Of a stretch of 64,000 nucleotides of DNA, positions 33,901-44,901 are shown in pieces. Within the stretch, counting starts at the first letter, position 1. Each line of letters starts with the position of its first letter. A program made the position numbers and the translations under genes. Below the pieces are notes generated by a model. The model ran no database searches and was not told the origin of the DNA. It saw nothing but the letters and a program-made list of their open reading frames with translations. This DNA is from Lepas anatifera (Eukaryota; Arthropoda; Thecostraca; Lepadidae), in assembly GCA_034440635.1 (NCBI GenBank), contig JAOTON010002229.1, positions 744,001-808,000 of the forward strand. Direction: 5' to 3'.

Positions 33901-34232
33901 ATATCCTGTCCTAACACGTCCTTACCATGAAGTGGGCATTCAAATAGACTCTGTCTAACCTCAGCCCATAATACCTAACCTTAACCTTAACCCTAATCTA
34001 ACCTTAGCTAATCGAAGCCCTTGAAGCATTTCAAGTATGGTAGTGGTTGCCAGATTGTGACATCATCCACAGGCTGATATTTATTTCTTTTTCTAGAGAA
34101 TTGTTTTTAAAAACAAAATATTGAGCTAATTGTACATTTTTCAGAGAAATCATGAGTGGTTTCATTATTTTTGGCTAAAAGTACGCCTAATTTCACTAAA
34201 TTCCAGGATTCAACCGAGGTGCCACATTCCCT
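30989..34232. mobile_element. TTAA-flanked MITE family M, copy 2, split by a LINE
   Basis: TTAA flanks at 30985-30988 and 34233-34236. Starts AGGGAACGTGGCACCTT and ends GAGGTGCCACATTCCCT. The left half (30989 to about 31207) and right half (about 34007-34232) join to a ~445-bp element matching 57913-58338. The break falls in the segment that reads GATGAGCATCAGCCAATCGA in that intact copy. Confidence 0.85.
31214..33914 (+). pseudogene. APE-type non-LTR retrotransposon (CR1/jockey-like), 5'-truncated and frameshifted
   Basis: Encoded parts in order: the end of an endonuclease (GGGVMLLVK, LLVGVCYRSPGS, LLLMGDFNF at about 31265-31510; RLDLIFTY and GKSDHCVL at about 31645-31740); a linker; then reverse transcriptase with KSSGPDNIPTRVLK (about 32460), NYRPVSLTS, YLDYQKAFDTVPHQRL (about 32845-32890), SGVPQGSVLGP (about 33015-33047) and the catalytic FADDSK (about 33108-33125). 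The C-terminal RNKFFSNRVVNKWNSLPEHV ends at a stop at 33912-33914. At least six frame changes separate these blocks, so no active protein can be made. The upstream N-terminal half of the endonuclease is absent, the usual 5' truncation. The 3' end runs into TAACCT-like repeats up to about 34005, as in CR1-type elements. Confidence 0.92.
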
Positions 34233-34236
34233 TTAA

Positions 34237-37200
34237 TTGTTTGGCTGATCGTAACGAATATGTGCTAATTCGAACGATTATGTTTTTGTGTTTGGCACGT
34301 GCTAATAACGTAAATTTTGAGCAAGGGTGAACCCAGATTAAACAGCGTTTCACAAATGTACCATGGCAATGGTTGAAGCCCGATCTTCGGCAATGCCGGT
34401 CGACTTCATGTGAGAGCGAGTGGAAATTGGACCAATGACATACATTTTATGATTTCTTGAATTTGTTTATGGTAATACTCGACGAAGAGAAGTGACTACG
34501 CTTAAGGCTTATGCTACGGAAATAAAATCACACGGGTAGACCAGTTTCCATTCAGCTCGTAAGTTGTTGATTGGTCATTCTTCTCTAGTCCTGAATGCAA
34601 AGTCTTGCAAATTCAGTGCAGATATGTATTCGGGCACAGCTCCTCGCCATAGTTATTTTTGTTGATGTGGAAATTATCTTCATGAAGATGCTCTTGAAGG
34701 ACTGTGTCCGAATATATAATCATATTTTCACTACTTTTCATATGACAGACAAGTGAAACATAATAAGACAGATAAAAACATGACAGGTTCTGCCGCCTCT
34801 GCCTTCACTGAACTAGTCAAGCGCTGTGAAATATTTAATTCTGACTTTCCGACGCTGGATTGCATGTATAGGTCTAGCACTGCTGTAAGACAAAACCATC
34901 TTTCTTTTATTTACCACTTGACCGACTAAACCTATGGAAATGCTCTATTTAGCGTTATGGACACCAGATGACCCTAACTGTCGGCGCGCCCGAAAACCAC
35001 AAATATGAATATCGTGCAGGTGCATTGATGGCTAAGAAATGTGAAGAAGCAATTTAGCCACTTGACGTCTTTTAGTCGTTTTGAGGATAGTCTTTATTTT
35101 CTGTATATGTGTTTCTAAAAATCCCCTGCGGAGACATCATGGTAGTTGCCCTTACCACATTATCTTCGTTGTGTTCCTTCAATGCAGTCTCATCGTCAGC
35201 TTGAGGCAAAGCGTCGCGACTCCTCGACTTTGACGGCATTGCTTAGACGGTGCTGTTTGTTGTGAATGTTCAGTTGGTTTGTCTGAGAAATGCCTAGTGT
35301 ATTGGCATGATATGTTTGAACAACATTGTTCCCTGCGCTTTGCTTTCGGACGTATTTAGTCAGCCTTTCCAGGTGTACATCTGTCTAATGTGTAGGTATC
35401 CTCCCCAGCACCAGGACAGCTTCTTCTGAGTAAGTCCTGGGAACAGCCACCACTCTTAGAGGTGGTACTTACCAGCGCTGTTTTGGCTGTCGCGACTTAG
35501 CACTGCTTCGGGCGTACGTGGAACATATCTAAACATATCTGCAACCCTCGTACCTTATTTGGCTCCACACCAGCTCCTGCGTCGGTACAACTTTGAAAAC
35601 CTTGCAAAATCAACTTTTGGTCCCCTTTTAAGGACGTGACATATTGGTAGGATAGTTAAAACCGATATCTGTAGAATGATATATATGCTTGTATGGGTTC
35701 TTGGGGGCGATAATTCAGAATTTGGCCTTGATTTTTGCATTGAAAGCAGCATTTTGGCGGGGAGGATATCTGGATGAAAATATGTTGCAAATCACGATAA
35801 CTGGATTGCATGCTACTCTCAAAAACACCCCAAATTTTCTACCATACAATCCCCCCTGTCAATAAATTTTTTAAATAACGCTATATTGGATATTCTCTTG
35901 AAAAAGCCCTATAAGCTTGTATCATGTCTTAACTGTCGATCGCAACTACTCTCAACAATGTTGCCTGCCTGCAAAAGGTGATGAACAGTGGATTTTACGA
36001 GGCTGTGGAAATTGAGTCGATGGAGGGGGTGTTTTGGAGCCAAGCAAGGTACGAGTGGTATGAATATGCCGGTATATGTCACAGCTACCCCCGGATATGC
36101 TAACTTGCGAAAGCTAAAATGACGATTTTTATCACCATTCCTACTGCTAGCAAGTTTGAGCGACACCAGACTCCCGAGTGTGGTGGTTCACAAACCTCCA
36201 CGCATTTTTCTCAATGCACACTCATTTTAATATGATTGGCATTCCTTATTTCTGTTTGCGTTTTGCCGCTTCAGTTTTTTTTGTGCGTGTTTGCAATGTT
36301 ATCACATCCACGAAATTGCTTTTTACGTGCACGTTACTTTTATTTCTTGGAATAGTGCAAACAAATTTACGTGTCAATTTTTATATGCAATCAATTTTTT
36401 ACACAACACTCTGAATTTTTACGGACGTTTAATATGACGTGCCCTGTTGGAAAACTCATAGTTAATTCTGATTAAAGATTCATGTGACGGCTTTTTGCTA
36501 CCTCTCCCTTTTCTGCAGAAAATAGGGGATCAAGGTTTGCTCAATATATGTAGTTGAAAGCAGGTTCTGGCTTCCTAACTTGCGTGATTCAAATGGGTAC
36601 CGCAGTTCTATATTCAGGCGAGTTTCTTGGTCGGCTTCATGTCCCTGTGTTTCTGATTCGGATTCAGGTAACTCGCCGACAAGGCGGAGAATCTGTGTAA
36701 GTAGTGAGTGGGGTCTCCTGTTGCTAAAAATGTCACGAACTGGGTACCGGAATCTAAAAAATTACTGCCGGGCCAACTAAACTTGCAGAATTAGTACTGG
36801 ATAAACAGCGGACTGCTCACTCTTCAGAGGCACATTTTAGCCAGGGAGCCAGAATTTTTCTCCGACTCCCTCTGTCACAATGAGCTGCCAATGAGTGTGG
36901 TCCGGAAGTGTTGGGCACGTGGGGTCTCTGCACTGAAAGTTAAGATATAAGCATTAACTGTTTCTCGCTTCCCCTTATCCTTGTTCTCTCCTACCTCGTG
37001 CATCTAATAATTCATCCCGGTGGTGTTTAAAATGGTGCCGAACTCGTGTGGGTATGTTTGCAAACGATGGGTACCTACATTAAGGCTTTGCTATGCGATT
37101 CTGCTTCATCCCAATTTTCCGAGACCATTTTGCCTCTTGGAACGCATTGGATTCACGTAGACGTGAAGGTGATACGAAACCGTGAGAAAGCGCCAGATTA

Positions 37201-40130
37201 ACGCAGAAAATGAAGGATCATCGGCCTCAAAGATATTCTTCCCGAATAAATGTTTTGGGGGAGGGTTTGCAATGAGGTAACTTGTAATTTGAGGGCTCCA
37301 ATTAGATGGCGTAAGTGGAAACTGTTGGGTATGAGAACAAGAACATTAATTAAAGTTTTGCAAGTAAACAAAGCTCGAAATATTGTTGTTTTGGGCTTAA
37401 ATCTCCCGTAGGAAAAAGAAATAAAGCAATTTCCTTATATGTGAATAAGTTTAAAAATGTAAAATAAAAGTGGAGAGGAAAAATGTATGGCGCTCATAAG
37501 CCTGTATATGGTGTCTGTGCGTGTGCTAGTTTTCACTTTCGTGACTTTTAATATGGTTAAAGCATAGAAAGGACTTGACTTGAGCCACGCCCTTGAAAAT
37601 TAATGCCCCTCCCCGTTTAAGTTTGAGGCCAAACATGACAAGTGACTGCACAACTATAAATGAACAACGTGTGCGTGAAATGTGTGCGACAAGCGAAGTG
37701 GGATGATTACTTTCTTAGCACAATAATTCGTGCTTGTAATGATTGTGATGCGATGAACAGCTCATCGGCGATAATGGGTTGATATTGAGTGCTGTTGACC
37801 ACCGCAACCGATGGGATGCACATCGGGCAAATGCAGTGACGAGGGGCGCGATGTCCTGCTGTGTATATGCTACCAGTTCCTCTCAAAAATAAGCTAGCTA
37901 TATCAGCAAAATCGTGCGAGAATGCTACCACCCTGCAATTTTATAGTCCTATATTCACAGGGGTGTTATGACTGTTTAGGCTAGCGTGCAACCTGAGAAG
38001 TGTGAAGGGTGGGGGAGGGGGAGGCAAGCTTGCTCCAAGGACAGAAAGTCTGCATTTGGGAGGGTGGGGGGAGGAGCCTAATGCACGCTGGTATGCTTAG
38101 TCTGATGGAAAAGCTGTAATGACCAACCTACCGAGCTCGGGACGTTTGGAGGGACCCAACATATTGTAGAAGGTGTGATCGAGGAATGTAAGTTTTTTTC
38201 GAATTTGTATTTTAAAAGCTGCTGTATCACTGGTGTGACCGACGGCCCTTTCCCCTTCTACATATTTGGATATGTTTTCTTGCATGAGTGTCAAGCATTT
38301 ATTTTTGCATTAAAATGTCATGCGTGGACTGGTACTTTGACCTTATGACAGGATGAGTTGTTTTTCAGCGAGATTTAGTGGATACTCCCAGCGTATGGTG
38401 TTTGGCGGAGCATTACACACTGCTCGATGTCCGTATTCGCTGCTCGTATGGGCTTTTGCCCTATCTTAGTTCATGAGACCCCAAAATACTCTTAGGATGC
38501 GTCAGCCAGCGTGGATGAGGCGATTTAAAATGTTATCTGACGTTGTGGCGTCCTAAAGTCGCATATCATCGTCACCATCCGGAGTCAACTGCACTGGTTC
38601 TCGTTGGGAAGCACTTTTCTGGCACTACCGAATTATTCGCGAAGCTAACCGACTACTTTCTTCCTTTCTCAGATATAGTACGACTGGAATGTTAGAATTT
38701 TTCCACGGTTGTCTCGGCGCTGCTGGTGCCTCGCAGACAAAGGGAGACACGGAGCGGCCCCATCAGCTACGGGAGTCGGCCTCTCACGCAGGTGGCGCCT
38801 CCAGCGGCAGATATGAGAACTGGTGGCTCCGCAATCTGCTATTGGCTTTTTGCTGGTGTTGTTCTCCATATTGAGAATATTTTTATTCGACTAATATATT
38901 TGACTGTTCACACATGTTTTGTACGGGAGCCGGGTGGGTCTAGGGGAAAAGGATGTAAGTGCACCCATGAGGCAAACCTACCCGGGGTTTTCTGGTCCCT
39001 ATTGATCGGGTTGGCAAAAAGCTTTAATTGTATCTAAACCTGGCCAAAAGAGTGTTATTGCCAGCTTTCAGACCTTGAGGGCTCAAATAGGGCTCCAGTG
39101 TGATGCCCTTTGCTCCTCCCCTTCCCCCTCGTAATCTTCTGTCTGGGATTTGCCTGTTTGTCAAGCACAATAGAACTGTCCGCTGCTCTTCAGCAGGCCT
39201 TTTCAGCTTTCCAACCGCCGAAACTTATTACAGTCCTGCTTAAGGGTGATAGTTAAAAAGTCCGGAATATAATGTTGCTGAAATTATCATAGAACACAGC
39301 TCAATGTTATCCCGGTGTCTGCGTTTCGGCCTGTGTGGTGATACCATCTTTGCCACGTTTTATCCGCGCCAGTGCTGACTCTGATGAGGCCTAAATTAGG
39401 TGAATATCCGTGTCGTTTTTATTTCTATTTCGATTTGTAGAAACCATGCAGTGATGGCTTCTATCTTCAAACCTTTGTCCCAAGCGGAGGGCTGCTTGGT
39501 GATGGAAGTCACATTGACTCATTGTGTAGATACATGTTATTATGTATTTATCCATTTTAAAAGAAAGTGTAAACATGTCCACTGTACCGGAAACGGTAAT
39601 AATGACTGAAATACACATCACAATATTTGCTGAGACGATATTGTTTCCGAGAGCGTGTGACACTCGGCAGCGTCCATGCCCTCGACTGCTGTCTCGTCCT
39701 ATCCCGCTGCTCGTTTATTACAGCCCGGTGCATGCTTCGAAAGTAGCGCAATATTCCATAGCGTGTTTGCACGTTATTTGGAGAGGCAAGGATGAACATC
39801 TCCTGTTGGCATAAGTCTATTATGCGATGTTTTCATATCTATCTGAGCCTCCGGTAGGAGCCGACGAAGATTGACTATTTAGAACGTGCTTCCGAACAAC
39901 ATGCAGATTATTGAAATGTTATAGGGTGGATTCTTACCAGGCAACATCAAAGCTGTGGAAAAAAATGATGAAGTGATTTCTAATAAAGCATATTCAAGAA
40001 TCGTCGTTGCCCCCTGCTTCCATCCTTCCTGCTCCCCCACCCCACCCTTTCAAGAATCGTCATTGCCCCTGCTTCCATCCTGCTCCCCCCCCATCCCCAC
40101 CCTTTTCCTAGATAAGTGTTGGTCTGCACT
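34237..40130. other. 5.9 kb without a recognised gene or repeat
   Basis: Single-copy-looking sequence, moderately AT-rich. Open frames are short (up to about 103 codons) and unrecognised. An imperfect inverted pair AGCGTGCA / TGCACGCT borders a G-rich 100-bp stretch at 37980-38090. Exons of an unidentified gene cannot be ruled out. Confidence 0.4.
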
Positions 40131-40139
40131 ACAACTGGG

Positions 40140-40590
40140 ACAGGAACAGGAGGCTGGTGTACAGAGACTTGAAGCTGGTGTTAGACTGGAGGTTGGTGTT
40201 CAGAGACTGGAGGCTGGTGTACAGAGACTGGAGGTTGGTGTTCAGAGACTGGAGTTTGGTGTATAAAGACTGGAGGTTGGTGTTCAGGTCGGTGTTCCTA
40301 GACCGGAGGCTGGTGTTCAGAGAGTGGGAGCTGGTGTTCAGAGACTGGTGGTTGATGTTCAGAGACTTGAGGCTGGTGTTTAGAGACTGGAGGCTGGTGT
40401 TCAGAGACTGGAGGCTGGTGTTCAGAGACTGGAGGCTGGTGTTCATAGACTGGAGGCTGGTGTTCAGAGACTGGGAGCTGGTGCTCAGAGACTGAAGGTT
40501 GGTGTACAGAGAATAAGGAGCTGGTGCTCAGAGACTGGAGGTTGGTGTACAGGCTAGGAGCTGGTGTTCAGAGACTGAAGGTTGGTAGGG
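40140..40590. repeat. 21-bp minisatellite
   Basis: About twenty units of GAGGCTGGTGTTCAGAGACTG with point changes and a few short gaps. Being a multiple of three, the unit leaves long frames open on both strands, which should not be taken for genes. Confidence 0.92.
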
Positions 40591-40992
40591 ATCATCTCAC
40601 CACGAATCCAGTGTCGCCACGCAGCTGCCCAATACCGAAGACTGATGGTAAGTGGAGTTTTAGGTCACTGCAGCTGCAGGGGCTATATGTGACCCGAACA
40701 CCGGAGACTGCAGCGAATGCACTTACCTCGTGTTCACACGCACCGGATAGGTACTGCTGTAGGAGCAGGTCCAGACCCAACTCCACCTCCCATTTTTTTA
40801 GATGTTAGCCGTTTACTCCATGGTAATATCTGGTGAATATTACATCAGCTTCCCCCTTCTCCATTGCCTTGGAAGTTCTAACGCTGTCACGGCTCTAGTC
40901 TGGAATTTGTATGTGTGACTGCCTTAAACTCTAAATCAGCCAGTGACATTTAGCGCCCTGCGATCAGCTGGCGGGTGCATGACTGGTGGGGG

Positions 40993-42448
40993 CTATTTCA
41001 GGAAGGGGTTCATGAACTTCCACTGGTGCAGCAGCAGGCGGCTGGGTGTCGTCGTGTCCCCGGTCTCTAGGCCTGGCGACCCCGCCTGTGCTACCTTCAG
41101 TCTGCTGCCGCCGCCCCACTCCTCCCCGGTCAGGTACTTGAGCTGGGTCTCCAGCGACAGCTTGGCCAGCAGTCGTCTCCAGTCCAGGGCCGACCCCTGC
41201 GCCAGCATCTGCTGCAGCAGGCGGGACTCGGAGGGCGGCCGCCTCCAGTCTCTCAGCGCTGCCTCAGCCAGACTGGGCGTCGGCAGCTGGCTCCGGGGGC
41301 CCGGCAGTAGACGCTTGGAGCCCGGCAGCTGGCTCCGGGAGCCGGGCCGGTGGCTCCTGTTTCGAAGACGACTGGCCACCTCGTCAGTGAGCCTGATGAG
41401 AAGCCTGTGCAGAAGGTGATGCAGCAGCTGCCGCCCGGCACGCGCTCCGAGCCTGGCAGCCGAGTTGAGCAGGTGGCGCCGGTTCGGAGGCCTGTCCTGC
41501 TCCGGTCCCAGCTCTGGACCCGCACTCTGACTTAGCAGCGACAGACCGCGCCCGACGCCGGGGGACTGGGTACTGGGGTTAGAATATGCGCTGGGAGAAC
41601 AAGAACTCGTGAACGTTGTGCACAGAATACGCCGGAGAGTTGGGAAGGCGCTGGAGGGTGCGAGCATCTTCATTGTCCGGTTCTTATTTCCAGCCGCGGT
41701 TCGGTTGTGACGAGAAACAAGCTGCCACTGACTGCGCCGGAAGAAGGGTTTCCAAGTGGTGTTGCTGGAGCGGCTGCTGTAGGTCCGGTTCATGATTCCG
41801 CTGAGTGCGTTCGTCGCCAGGCGGATCGCATTTCGCAGTCGTGGCATAGCGCGCCTGCGTGATGACTGTGGAGTGAGGCCGTGTCTGGCTGTTGGATTCG
41901 TTGTCTGAGAAGCTAGCTCTGCTGCTGCGACAGAGGCGTTGTTGGACCGCAGCACAGAGGCAGAGGGAGCTGATGATGCCAGTCTGGATTCCCGCTGAGG
42001 CTCAACCGGTCCGCTGAGTGCAGGGAGTCTGTGGTAGGCGTCTAACTCTTGCGGCGGCGATCCATCACCGACGGCTGGCTCCAAAACCAATAGTTCGGGC
42101 CTTGTGGCCACTTCAGGAAAAGGTGGCGTTAGTGTCAACTTCGGTGAGCTGGATGGGCCATCCGGAGCACTGAAAACAAACGCGTACAGTCCATCTAAGA
42201 AAACCAACCCTAAGGAAAAGGCGAAACGCCAGCAGAAAAAAACAGTGCAACAACATACCATTATCCTAATTTTCACGATCGAAGTGGCATCCGTGCCATC
42301 TGAATCCTAAGGCATGTCACTGTCTCGATATAAGGGGGCAAACACACTTTTCGGTGTGAATTATTTCAGTCAGCAGCGTGATGAGCACTTACCAGAGCGC
42401 TAGGTCCAGTAGCAGCGTGAGTGGAGCCAACAGCACCACAGGAGCCAT
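40993..42448 (-). CDS. Predicted secreted basic glycoprotein, two exons, family unknown
   Basis: A 391-codon frame ends at 40993. Its nominal N-terminus is better read as intron, because TTTGTTTTCAG lies at 42180-42170. An upstream exon 42448-42393 starts ATG, encodes MAPVVLLAPLTLLLDLAL and ends at GTAAGT. Joining 42393 to 42169 (intron 223 bp, phase 2) gives ...LALC-APDGPSSSP, a classic signal peptide with a plausible cleavage site, in a protein of 410 residues. The mature part has a Pro/Ser-rich start and six N-X-S/T sequons (NAS, NRT, NTT, NRT, NRT, NRS). It has Arg-rich pairs (RRR, FRR, LRR, WRR twice), two close cysteines (LCTTFTSSC), an SRSQLPGSKRLLPGPRSQLP repeat and two LRDWRR/LDWRR-type segments near the end. 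Dibasic sites would allow processing, but no known prohormone is recognised. It is flanked on both sides by minisatellites. What is seen: frame, splice signals, signal peptide. Expression and function are unknown. Confidence 0.6.
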
Positions 42449-42654
42449 GCTGATGATGTGCTCGTGACGGCTGCAGCGGCACCACCGTCCAGCCGCACAG
42501 AGCGCTGTCCGAGTAACGACACTGTCGCCACCACGGGGCAGAGGCGCGTCCAGGGGTCGCCACACTGTCGTCTGCCGACCGAACCCGTGTGTCGGATCTG
42601 GGCCGATGTGGGGGCAACTGTGGCTGATTACTTGGGCTTTGGAGAAATAGTGAT

Positions 42655-42840
42655 AGTTCTGACAGGGGAATGCAGTGATCAGTGGTAACGCGTTGGGCTT
42701 ACACGCCGCTGATCCGGGTTCAAATCTGGGCTGGAATGCTGAATAAGGGCTTTTCTGATGAGTAATGTACCCTTTTAGCGTGGTGAAAGATGGCGGTGCT
42801 GCATAATCTCAGCAGTTGGTGTGTCGTTAAGCGCCCACAA
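42655..42840 (+). repeat. tRNA-derived SINE-like sequence
   Basis: GATCAGTGGTAACGCGTTGG resembles a tRNA A-box region and CCGGGTTCAAATCTGGG a B box, 30-odd bp apart. The intervening anticodon stem does not pair over 5 bp, and the 3' part continues as unrelated sequence to TTGGTGTGTCGTTAAGCGCC. It is more likely a SINE or tRNA pseudogene than a working tRNA. Confidence 0.45.
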
Positions 42841-43289
42841 GACGGGTAAGTTTTGACTGGATGGGGGGAGTTGACTTGACCCCCGACTGGTTTTGCCTCT
42901 GCGCGTCGCGTCCTCCCTCCACTGGTACTGCTACTGTCGTGCTGTATCTTCCTGTCGTCGCCGCCTGAACGTGCCAGCTACGTGTTTCTACGTTCCATAA
43001 AAGTTGTGCAATACTTTCTCCGCTTTCTCAAACATGTCACAAGTCCCTTTTTGCGTTGAGGGCTGCCTGTCGGTGTTTGAACCTCAAATGTGGCAGTTTC
43101 ACGGAAGATTAACTGACCTCTGATTTGTTGCATTGAGTTACATTTTTAAAGGTACTTGTGTACTCGAGGTTCAACTATTTTATTTCTGAACATTTTCGAG
43201 AATATTCGCTTCTATAAAGATTCGGTATCAGCCACGCCCCGAATCTGGCTTAATTTGTATCAGCCACGCTGACGCTGTAGGCTAAACGC

Positions 43290-44590
43290 TCCCGGTGGCT
43301 GAGGTGTATGATGTCGGACAGAGACTCGCTGCCTGGCGGACGCTGCAGTCCCTGCCACACAGTGATCCCTGTGGAGCGTCCACTGCCGAGGCTGCATTGT
43401 GTGATGTCGGACGGAGACTCGCTGCCCTGGCTGACGCCGCAGTCTCTACCATCCCTGCGGAGCGTGCACTGCCGAGGCTGCAGTGTATGATGTCGAACGG
43501 AGACTCGCTGCCCTGGCTGACGCCGCAGTCTCTACCACCCAGTGATCCCTGTGGAGCGTGCACTGCCGAGGCTGCAGTGTGTGATGTCGGACGGAGACTC
43601 GCTGCCCTGGCTGACGCCGCAGTCTCTACCATTCCTGCGGAGCGTGCACTGCCGAGGCTGTAGTGTATGATGTCGAACGGAGACTCGCTGCCCTGGCTGA
43701 CCCCGCAGTCTCTACCACCCAGTGATCCCTGTGGAGCGTACACTGCCGAGGCTACAGTGTATGATGTCGGACAGAGACTCGCTGCCCTGGCGGACGCTGC
43801 AGTCTTACACCCAGTGATCCCTGCGGAGCGTCCACTGCCGAGGCTGCAGTGTATGATGTCGGACAGAGACTCGCTGCCTGGCGGACGCTGCAGTCTTACA
43901 CCCAGTGATCCCTGCGGAGCGTCCACTGCCGAGGCTGCAGTGTATGATGTCGAACGGAGACTCGCTGCCCCGGCTGACGCTGCAGTCTCTACCATCCCTG
44001 TGGAGCGTGCACTGCCGAGGCTGCAGTGTGTGATGTCGGACGGAGACTCGCTGCCCTGGCTGACGCCGCAGTCTCTACCATCCCTGCGGAGCGTGCACTG
44101 CCGAAGCTGCAGTGTATGATGTCGAACGGAGACTCGCTGCCCTGGCTGACGCCGCAGTCTCTACCACCCAGTGATCCCTGTGGAGCGTACACTGCCGAGG
44201 CTGCAGTGTGTGATGTCGGACGGAGACTCGCTGCCCTGGCTGACGCTGCGGTCCCTGCCACACAGTGATCCCTGAGGAGTGTGCACTGCCGAGGCTGCAG
44301 TGTGTGATGTCGGACGGAGACTCGCTGCCCTGGCTGACGCTGCAGTCTCTGCCACCTGATCCCTGTGGAGCGTGCACTGCCGAGGCTGTAGTGTATGATG
44401 TCGAACGGAGACTCGCTGCCCTGGCTGACCCCGCAGTCTCTACCACCCAGTGATCCCTGTGGAGCGTACACTGCCGAGGCTACAGTGTATGATGTCGGAC
44501 AGAGACTCGCTGCCCTGGCTGACGCCGCAGTCTCTACCACCCAGTGATCCCTGTGGAGCGTCCACTGCCGAAGCTGTAGCCTTCTGTCTG
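43290..44590. repeat. 86/94-bp tandem array with higher-order structure
   Basis: About fourteen GC-rich units containing CACTGCCGAGGCTGCAGTGT and GGAGACTCGCTGCCCTGGCT. Successive starts of CACTGCCGAG at 43381, 43467, 43561, 43647 and 43741 give spacings 86, 94, 86, 94. The 8-bp difference is the presence of CCAGTGAT before CCCTG(T/C)GGAGCG. Later spacings are 91-94 and 86. The long frames on both strands (for example minus 43282-43995 and 43989-44771) follow from the repeat. Confidence 0.92.
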
Positions 44591-44901
44591 ACACTCCCTG
44601 CGGGGCATGAATCACCGGCGCGCGGCCCACCTGCCCAGCTAACTCGGTTAGTGGCATACGGTAGCCGCCGCTCAAGATTGGCCCGGCCAAGCTCAGAACC
44701 GAGCTAATCTGAGCGGGCTCCCGAGGGACGGCCTCTCCTCCGCGGCCGCCGCCGCCGAGCTGGTGGCTCACCTGGAATTGGACCGCCTCTAACGGCGTCG
44801 CTGGATACTAACCACGGGCCTGCCGAGAGTGGTTGGTTAGAGCTGGTCGCCGGCTTTCAGAGTCTGTCGCCGTCTTTCGTGTCGTCCTGTTCTCTTATAT
44901 C

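Noticed and set aside
33970..34006. CCTAACCTTAACC-like repeat, similar to telomere repeats
   Set aside because: It directly follows the LINE's last coding segment and fits the short 3' tail repeat of CR1-type elements. It is too short and irregular for a telomere.
35440..35490. CCACCACTCTTAGAGGTGGT hairpin followed by TACTTACC, reminiscent of a U1 snRNA start
   Set aside because: The following sequence does not continue like U1 and lacks the expected downstream stems.
40129..40495. Frames of 105-112 codons with a LVFRDWR-type repeat
   Set aside because: They follow from the 21-bp minisatellite and are open on both strands.
42655..42730. Candidate tRNA gene
   Set aside because: A/B-box-like motifs only; the anticodon stem does not pair properly and no acceptor stem is found. 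Kept as a SINE-like repeat.
43282..44771. Long frames of 237 and 260 codons on the minus strand
   Set aside because: They are entirely explained by the 86/94-bp array; open on both strands and repetitive.
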